Assembly: GCA_051893555.1 (NCBI GenBank)
Contig: JBJFHL010000006.1
Span: 11,244-75,243 of the forward strand
From: RGIG7179 sp051893555
GTDB lineage: Bacteria > Bacillota > Clostridia > Peptostreptococcales > Anaerovoracaceae
Length of the DNA: 64,000 bases
Direction: 5' to 3'
This document shows, piece after piece, positions 59,612 to 64,000 of the stretch (the stretch's first letter is position 1; each line of letters starts with the position of its first letter). Both the position numbers and the translations under genes were made by a program. The notes beneath the pieces are model-generated. The model did not search any database. It had not been told where the DNA came from and worked only from the letters and a program-made list of their open reading frames with translations.

Positions 59612-59649
59612 AGACCCATCATTCGAAATTTACTCAAAATGATGGGTCT
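59612..59649 (-). terminator. Terminator of the interrupted GGGtGRT-like gene
   Basis: AGACCCATCATT and AATGATGGGTCT: perfect 12-bp stem, loop of 14, seven T residues on the minus strand. Confidence 0.9.
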
Positions 59650-59696
59650 AACTGAATTTCTTATGATTGGGTAGGTCTAATCGGCTGTAAAGCCGA

Positions 59697-59801
59697 TTAT
59701 TTCATTGCTTCTTCCACCGCTACGGCCACGGCTACGGTAGCGCCGACCATCGGGTTGTTGCCCATGCCGATATAGCCCATCATGGCCACATGGAAGCCAG
59801 C
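59697..59801 (-). pseudogene. C-terminal fragment of a GGGtGRT family gene
   Basis: The last 34 or so codons read GFHVAMMGYIGMGNNPMVGA followed by TVAVAVAVEEAMK and a stop. This is the highly conserved end of the GGGtGRT proteins of anaerobes as I recall it. Upstream (towards higher coordinates) similarity stops near 59801 and a stop codon appears in frame at about 59829, so the gene has been cut. Its normal terminator remains. Confidence 0.65.
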
Positions 59802-59814
59802 ATGCACTCGAATT

Positions 59815-59880
59815 TCATTGAAATTTCAATGATTGAACACATCATCTCTGCATTAGTTCAACACATCATTCGAGATGATA
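59815..59880. other. Candidate attachment/junction site with an 18-bp palindrome
   Basis: TCATTGAAATTTCAATGA (59815-59832) is a perfect palindrome right at the break of the GGGtGRT-like gene. It is followed by two copies of an AACACATCAT motif (59836 and 59860) and by ATCATCTC/GAGATGAT arms. Such a cluster suits a recombinase-binding site; the matching right end is outside the window. Confidence 0.45.
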
Positions 59881-60070
59881 TGTATATTATACCACTTTAC
59901 TTCACTGTCTGCAATTCTTATCTGAAAACAATGAAGAGGGCACACCCCCTGCCTTAAAACTGCTGAAAGGCTCTGCGATTATTACAATAGAAAAAGGTAT
60001 TCGATATCCAGACTATCTGCAATTCTCCTTCGCTGTTTCGTGTCATTGTATCCCATTGTCCATCTTTGTA
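59881..60070. other. Gene-poor stretch
   Basis: No supported gene. Short open frames exist on both strands (59954-60175 minus, 60040-60264 plus) but none has a ribosome site, a recognisable domain or the base pattern of the neighbours. Confidence 0.5.
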
Positions 60071-60311
60071 AAGACTGCTTCGCACCACTTCGTGGCAAGG
60101 TCTTGACAAAGCTTTCCAACGGGATAATTTGCCACTACGCAGCGGAAGGAGATATTGTACCTCTGAAGAGGTCAATGCTTAATTGGATATGCGGTTGTCG
60201 CACGATTTCTTTTATCCTTTACATTTATTCCAAGTCCGAGCAAAGGTACTTTGCGAGGACTTAGGATGATAAAGCTAATGCCCGCCGAAGGCGGGCGAAG
60301 ATTTATCATCC
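60071..60311. other. Cluster of strong hairpins, candidate ncRNA or origin/transfer site
   Basis: Three compound inverted repeats. (1) AAGAC/GTCTT with an inner CCA-CTTCG-TGG at 60071-60104. (2) AAGTCC GAG CAAAG GTA CTTTG CGA GGACTT at 60232-60262, both stems perfect. (3) GGATGATAAA/TTTATCATCC around GCCCGCC GAA GGCGGGC at 60264-60311. Hairpins 2 and 3 are one base apart. No T-runs, so they are not terminators. Such structures occur in structured RNAs, plasmid single-strand origins and oriT sites. Confidence 0.6.
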
Positions 60312-60383
60312 CTATGTTTCGCATGTTTTTTCCGTCCATAATCATGCAGAGCGGGGGAACTTTTGTCTTTCTCCTTATATGAA

Positions 60384-62156
60384 TTATGAAACTTCCCCCT
60401 CTTCTTCCCCTTCAGAATCTATCTTCGTCAGTATCCAATATGTCCGTGGGTCATTATTACCCTTTTTCCCATGGCGCTGTGCTTCTATATCCAGTTTCTT
60501 TACAGCCTTTGTGACATCGGAGAAAGTCTCCTTGATTCCTATTTTTTTTTCGCCATATTTCGCAACAAGCTTTCGAATCGGGTCTCTTAGATCATCTCTT
60601 TGCTTCGCTGATATTGGCACTTCGTACAAGTTGTTCTCTTTCAAATATGTCAGGAACTCTTCTTTCGCTGAATTTAATAGTCTTTCAGCTTCAGAAGCGG
60701 CCATCTCCTTAGCTTTTTCATCATTCCATGTGTAGATTATACACCTCGAATACGGAAACCATTCTTCTTCTAATACCTCATGCCCGGTTAAAACATTGTT
60801 ATGAAAATGAGGCCAGTCGGCACATTCAACAATTTCTTTCAATTCCTTGTTCCATTTTTTTGCCTGCTTATCGCCATTAATCTTTCCCCTGAATACGTGG
60901 TATTTCCGTGAAATGTAATCATATCTGAGATAAGGGAAGTTTGTACATATTGTTTCCTTAATCTTTTTAATATCAAAGTTCTCATTGTTACCCCGACAGT
61001 ATGCGTAATATCTCTGCAAAGCTTTATTAACACTTTGCACGCATTCTTCACTCATGCACTGGTTGAAGCTGGAATAATTTGAACCGTGCTGTTTTGTACC
61101 ATGAATTACAATCAGTTCTTTTAAGCCTGTACCCGTATCAGGGTTTCCACGAACCCGCCCTGCCATCTGAACCAGTTCATATTTTCTGTTGCTTTCAGAG
61201 AACATGTATTTTACATCATCATCCAGAATACTAATACCTTCTTTATTCGTAGATGTCGTAAAAAACAGCTTAACATCTGGGTGAAGTCTTTCCTCTGTGA
61301 CCAGATAATCGTTTACTTCTTCCATCCTTGCCAACAAGTCCTCATGAAACTTTTCCTGCCGTTCTGACTTTGAAACGTCATCTGAAAAGGCTATTGCGAT
61401 GTCTTTCATCGGAACTCCATCCGCAATCATCGCTTCAATAAGTTCCTTCATACTGTCGGTATAATTCGCAAAATAGATGACTCTTTCTCCTTTGCTCCAT
61501 AATCTGTATAATTCTTCCCCGACCGCTTTTTTCGGGCATAGCCTTACAATGTCAGGCTCCAGATGAATGCAATCTTTTTCAAAGCAGTCAATGTTCGTGA
61601 CTAATCCCTCATTCTTTTCCCCTGAAAATAGCCAGTCTATTGGCTCTTGTGTCCCTGACATTAAAATAATATCGCAGTTCGGATTATTTCTATATGCAGC
61701 TTTCAAGAACTTTTCAACATGAAATGAACTGTCTGCAAACGTTGCGTCTTCCGTCAGAGAATGCGCTTCATCTAAAATAATCAGGTCGAACATGTTCCAG
61801 AGATGTGTCCTCGGGTCATCATGTTTGTACTGTGTTCTAAGGAACTTCCCAATGCGTGCATTTGTGCAGACATACTTTCTCTTCGCATTAGGGTGATATC
61901 CCCACTCTTCATTATCGATAAGGTAATCTAAATCGAAAAACTTTACGGCACCCATCTTCTTCGCCTGTACTTCTACTGTGTTTTTCCTCGAAGTGATAAG
62001 CAACATCCTTAATTTTGGGTTTTCTTTCGCCACCTTTACTGCCCAGTAATTTTTTCCTGAACCAACTCCAGCTGATAGTCGTATTAGTCGTTTCCCCTTA
62101 ATGTCTCTTTCGTAATCTAAAACGTCCGATACTCTTTTTGTTCCAATTCTTGCCAA
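60384..62156 (-). CDS. SF2 DEAD/DEAH-type helicase of a mobile element
   Basis: 590 residues. Motif I is AGVGSGKNYW (30-36), with Asn where Ser/Thr normally binds Mg; motif II is IILDEAHSL (about 128); motif III is LMSGTQ; motif V/VI is NKEGISI and QMAGRVRGN. The order resembles the viral origin-binding helicase group and proteins of conjugative elements. The last 200 residues are charged and unassigned. Start TTG at 62156 with GGGGAG seven bases upstream; an in-frame ATG at 62201 lacks a site and overlaps the leader hairpin. Probably involved in replication or maintenance of the element at this end of the window. Confidence 0.72.
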   Translation of the reverse strand: MARIGTKRVSDVLDYERDIKGKRLIRLSAGVGSGKNYWAVKVAKENPKLRMLLITSRKNTVEVQAKKMGAVKFFDLDYLIDNEEWGYHPNAKRKYVCTNARIGKFLRTQYKHDDPRTHLWNMFDLIILDEAHSLTEDATFADSSFHVEKFLKAAYRNNPNCDIILMSGTQEPIDWLFSGEKNEGLVTNIDCFEKDCIHLEPDIVRLCPKKAVGEELYRLWSKGERVIYFANYTDSMKELIEAMIADGVPMKDIAIAFSDDVSKSERQEKFHEDLLARMEEVNDYLVTEERLHPDVKLFFTTSTNKEGISILDDDVKYMFSESNRKYELVQMAGRVRGNPDTGTGLKELIVIHGTKQHGSNYSSFNQCMSEECVQSVNKALQRYYAYCRGNNENFDIKKIKETICTNFPYLRYDYISRKYHVFRGKINGDKQAKKWNKELKEIVECADWPHFHNNVLTGHEVLEEEWFPYSRCIIYTWNDEKAKEMAASEAERLLNSAKEEFLTYLKENNLYEVPISAKQRDDLRDPIRKLVAKYGEKKIGIKETFSDVTKAVKKLDIEAQRHGKKGNNDPRTYWILTKIDSEGEEEGEVS

Positions 62157-62203
62157 CGTGCTCTCCCCTTTCACTTTTCTTAAATTATTGCTACAACACA
62201 AAA

Positions 62204-62295
62204 AGTGTAGCTTAATGCTACACTCTCTGGTTCTTATTATACAGAAATTGCCTCTTCATTGTCAAAGACTTTTTTGTTTCACGATATGTTTCACG
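62204..62295 (-). promoter_or_regulatory. Helicase promoter with flanking operator-like repeats
   Basis: TTGACA (62260-62265), 18-bp spacer, TATAAT (62236-62241): both boxes perfect. Just downstream of the start point is the inverted repeat AGTGTAGC-TTAAT-GCTACACT (62204-62224); just upstream of -35 are two copies of TGTTTCACG 12 bp apart (62275 and 62287). A strong promoter framed by repeats suggests repression, possibly by the HTH protein at 63816. The rest of this gap (62296-62483) shows nothing recognisable. Confidence 0.75.
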
Positions 62296-62485
62296 GAAAA
62301 TGCTACATGAAGAGGGACTGCGATATCTTTGCAACGCATTACTCAGATTCAACTGTAATTATCTAAACAATATCCGTTTTCTCTGGCTGCCGGGAAAACA
62401 TGCTGCTTTTCCAGTTCGTTTCTTTAGCATGTCCCTGCTGTTCTGCCGATTCTGATTCTGGTTCTTCATGTTCACCATAAAGAAA

Positions 62486-62511
62486 AAGGACAGCCTGTGA
62501 AGACTGCCCTT
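62486..62511 (-). terminator. Terminator after the small membrane protein
   Basis: GGGCAG and CTGTCC arms (with mismatches) followed by TTTTTC on the minus strand, eight bases past the stop. Confidence 0.6.
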
Positions 62512-62518
62512 AAAATCA

Positions 62519-62740
62519 CTATCCTCGATTGAAAATGCTTCCTAAAACATAACCTATTCCATATGGTAGTGAACCAAAATAGAAATCATCAAATATAATC
62601 AACAGAGCGATTGCGACTATTGCAAATAGAAGTGTAAATGCAATTTTCTCTTTTTTGGCGAATTCCTTATTCTTCCAGAGTAATAATAATCCGGCTGGAT
62701 AAAAAATAATAAGCAGCAAAAATGTTAAATATTTCTTCAT
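62519..62740 (-). CDS. Small membrane protein
   Basis: 73 residues with two hydrophobic helices (YLTFLLLIIFYPAGLLLLW and IAFTLLFAIVAIALLIIF) joined by a KNKEFAKKEK loop, and a short Gly-rich tail. Ribosome site is weak (AGAGAG). Not recognised; 17 bp after the zinc-ribbon protein gene, so likely translated with it. Confidence 0.6.
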   Translation of the reverse strand: MKKYLTFLLLIIFYPAGLLLLWKNKEFAKKEKIAFTLLFAIVAIALLIIFDDFYFGSLPYGIGYVLGSIFNRG

Positions 62741-62757
62741 CTTATTTCTCTCTTTTT

Positions 62758-63723
62758 CTATATTTTAAGCTTATAATTTCCAACAGCTTTCCATGTGAAA
62801 GTAAATCCATCATCGGTAAATTGTAAAAACTTTTCGGCATTATCGTCTACCCATGAGTAATCATAGCACTCCAATGCAGCTAAAACACCTCCCACATATT
62901 CTGCTTTCAATTCCATCTCATCAACGAACTTGTCCATGTCAGTTACTCTAATGTTTACTTCAGTTTCAGTTATTTTTCCATCAACAGAATCCATGCTCTT
63001 AAACTTTTTCATTATAGCACTTAGCTTGTCTTCATCTTCTGGCACCAGATATTTCAGTAGTTTCTTCACGTTAGAGTACATTTTATCTCTGGACAGCTCT
63101 TCTTCGTAAAGTTGCCCTGACATCCATGCAATGATTTCATCATCATCATTTTCAATAGCATTCTTCAATTCAGAAGCAATATTATAAAGGGTATTATATG
63201 CAACATCTGGGTCTGTCCCCTTTTCATCAGCCCTTTTTAATGTTCTATTGTAACCTTCTTCGACAGCTATCAGTGTTTCAGATTTATTATTAAGCTTCTC
63301 GCCTTCTGTCTCACCGCACCGTTTGCAAGTTTTTGGTTTTTCGTTCGTTGCTGGTTCCCAATCATGTCCAAGTGCTTCTCCTTCTGTCTCACCACAACGA
63401 GTACAATGCTTTGGTTCGACACAAGTGGCTTCCACCCATTCGTGGCCCAATGCCTCGCCTTCCGTATCACCACAGATTGTACATGTTTTAGGTTCTGTAC
63501 AGGTTGCTTCTATCCATTCATGATTGCATGAAGTAATTCCACCTAATATAAAGAATACAACAAAAGAACCAACTATTCCCAGACAAATAAATCCGATTTT
63601 CTTCTTTGGTTTCTTTCGTATCGCCTGAACAAATAAAACAATAACTGCAACTGGGAGTGCTAAAAGTGCTAATGCAGCAAGTAAAAAAAACGTATTACTC
63701 AACTTAAATTCCTCTCTTTCCAT
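62758..63723 (-). CDS. Membrane protein with three zinc-ribbon-like repeats
   Basis: 321 residues: two membrane helices (about 11-33 and 43-62), then three 25-26-residue repeats at 68-93, 94-119 and 120-144 of the form HEWxEATCxEPKxCTxCGxTEGEALG. Each has a CxxC pair preceded by a further Cys (the third repeat has Asn instead), as in treble-clef or ribbon folds of clostridial surface proteins. The remaining 170 residues are acidic and helical. Start at 63723 avoids a long unlikely upstream extension; its ribosome site is poor. Function unknown. Confidence 0.65.
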   Translation of the reverse strand: MEREEFKLSNTFFLLAALALLALPVAVIVLFVQAIRKKPKKKIGFICLGIVGSFVVFFILGGITSCNHEWIEATCTEPKTCTICGDTEGEALGHEWVEATCVEPKHCTRCGETEGEALGHDWEPATNEKPKTCKRCGETEGEKLNNKSETLIAVEEGYNRTLKRADEKGTDPDVAYNTLYNIASELKNAIENDDDEIIAWMSGQLYEEELSRDKMYSNVKKLLKYLVPEDEDKLSAIMKKFKSMDSVDGKITETEVNIRVTDMDKFVDEMELKAEYVGGVLAALECYDYSWVDDNAEKFLQFTDDGFTFTWKAVGNYKLKI

Positions 63724-63739
63724 AAATAATAACCACTTA

Positions 63740-63773
63740 CGGTTAATATAAATGATACACCTTCTTCGGTTAA
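63740..63773. promoter_or_regulatory. Repeated CGGTTAA boxes between divergent genes
   Basis: CGGTTAA at 63740-63746 and 63767-63773, 27 bp apart, in the 92-bp gap between the zinc-ribbon gene and the HTH gene. Possible operators for the HTH protein. Confidence 0.4.
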
Positions 63774-63815
63774 CATTCAAGTAGAAAGTCATACTACAAA
63801 AGGGAGATTTCAGCA

Positions 63816-64000
63816 ATGATTACATTTGACAAACTATGGGCTACCATGCAGGAAAAAGGTATCACGCAGTACAAGCTGATTCATGTTTATGGCATGAGTC
63901 CCGCACAAATTACTAGGTTGAAGAAAAACAGCAACATAAACACATATACCATCAACCGCCTCTGTGAGATTTTGGACTGCAAAATTGAAGACATCTGCGA
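63816..64000 (+). CDS. XRE-family HTH regulator, truncated by the window edge
   Basis: At least 61 residues: MITFDKLWATMQEKGITQYK, LIHVYGMSPAQITRLKKN, then TYTINRLCEILDCKIEDIC. This is a complete Cro/C1-type helix-turn-helix of the short phage and mobile-element kind (usually about 65-75 residues), so only a few residues can be missing. AGGGAG lies nine bases before the ATG. Divergent from the membrane-protein gene and probably the element's repressor. Confidence 0.85.
   Translation, partial: MITFDKLWATMQEKGITQYKLIHVYGMSPAQITRLKKNSNINTYTINRLCEILDCKIEDIC

Noticed and set aside
59954..60264. Short open frames on both strands
   Set aside because: No ribosome site, no domain, overlap each other and the hairpin cluster.

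Overview
The window looks like the chromosome of an anaerobic, spore-forming Clostridia (Eubacteriales) bacterium. The evidence is the spoIIA operon with phased Spo0A boxes, sigK, a YlmC/YmxH-type sporulation protein, NrdR, a butyryl-CoA dehydrogenase/EtfAB operon whose EtfA carries a ferredoxin domain, and Gram-positive RBSs (AGGAGG) throughout. No rRNA, tRNA or CRISPR array was seen, and the sequence does not let me name the genus. Most genes lie on the minus strand.

Layout. 1-3.4 kb: end of a minus-strand cluster (GDPD fragment, MFS transporter, HAD-IIA phosphatase) and a secreted beta-propeller-like protein. 3.5-6.9 kb: etfA, etfB, bcd. 7.0-8.8 kb: spoIIAA-spoIIAB-sigF behind a SigH-like promoter and an array of Spo0A boxes in 10-bp register. 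8.9-10.3 kb: a MITE-like repeat, an orphan gene with a possible PD-(D/E)XK nuclease domain, and short tandem repeats. 10.3-14.1 kb: MATE, cysteine desulfurase, thiI. 14.3-23.9 kb: rny, then the cell-elongation cluster radC-mreBCD-mrdA-minD with rodA inverted opposite it. 24-28.2 kb: DUF1540 gene, sigK, class B PBP, cmk, nrdR, ylmC. 28.3-33.1 kb: Bce-type ABC transporter and two-component system. 33.1-34.8 kb: AGCS amino-acid symporter under a glycine riboswitch. 34.9-47.3 kb: an accessory cell-surface region with two secreted proteins sharing a C-terminal module, an amidase, an O-antigen-ligase-like protein, a MalT/LuxR-type regulator, a DUF2442 gene and its truncated duplicate, and a lipoprotein trigger-factor homologue. 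47.4-52.0 kb: nucleoside-type BMP ABC transporter. 52.1-59.4 kb: livKHMGF and, divergent from it, a GlnK/GlnL-type two-component system. 59.4 kb to the end: a second MITE-like copy, a gene fragment cut by what looks like an integrated element, hairpin-rich non-coding DNA, an SF2 helicase, two membrane proteins and an HTH regulator running off the right edge.

The most notable signal is between livK and the GlnK/GlnL-like pair. Eight TTCA-type motifs sit at exact 10-bp spacing, and one replaces the -35 box of a livK promoter that has a perfect TATAAT. This has the geometry of the tandem hexamer-N4-hexamer site known for the Bacillus GlnL regulator, which suggests that the pair activates the liv operon. 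A second highlight is the surface-protein/LuxR cassette, which is bracketed by direct repeats containing an intact and a truncated DUF2442 gene.
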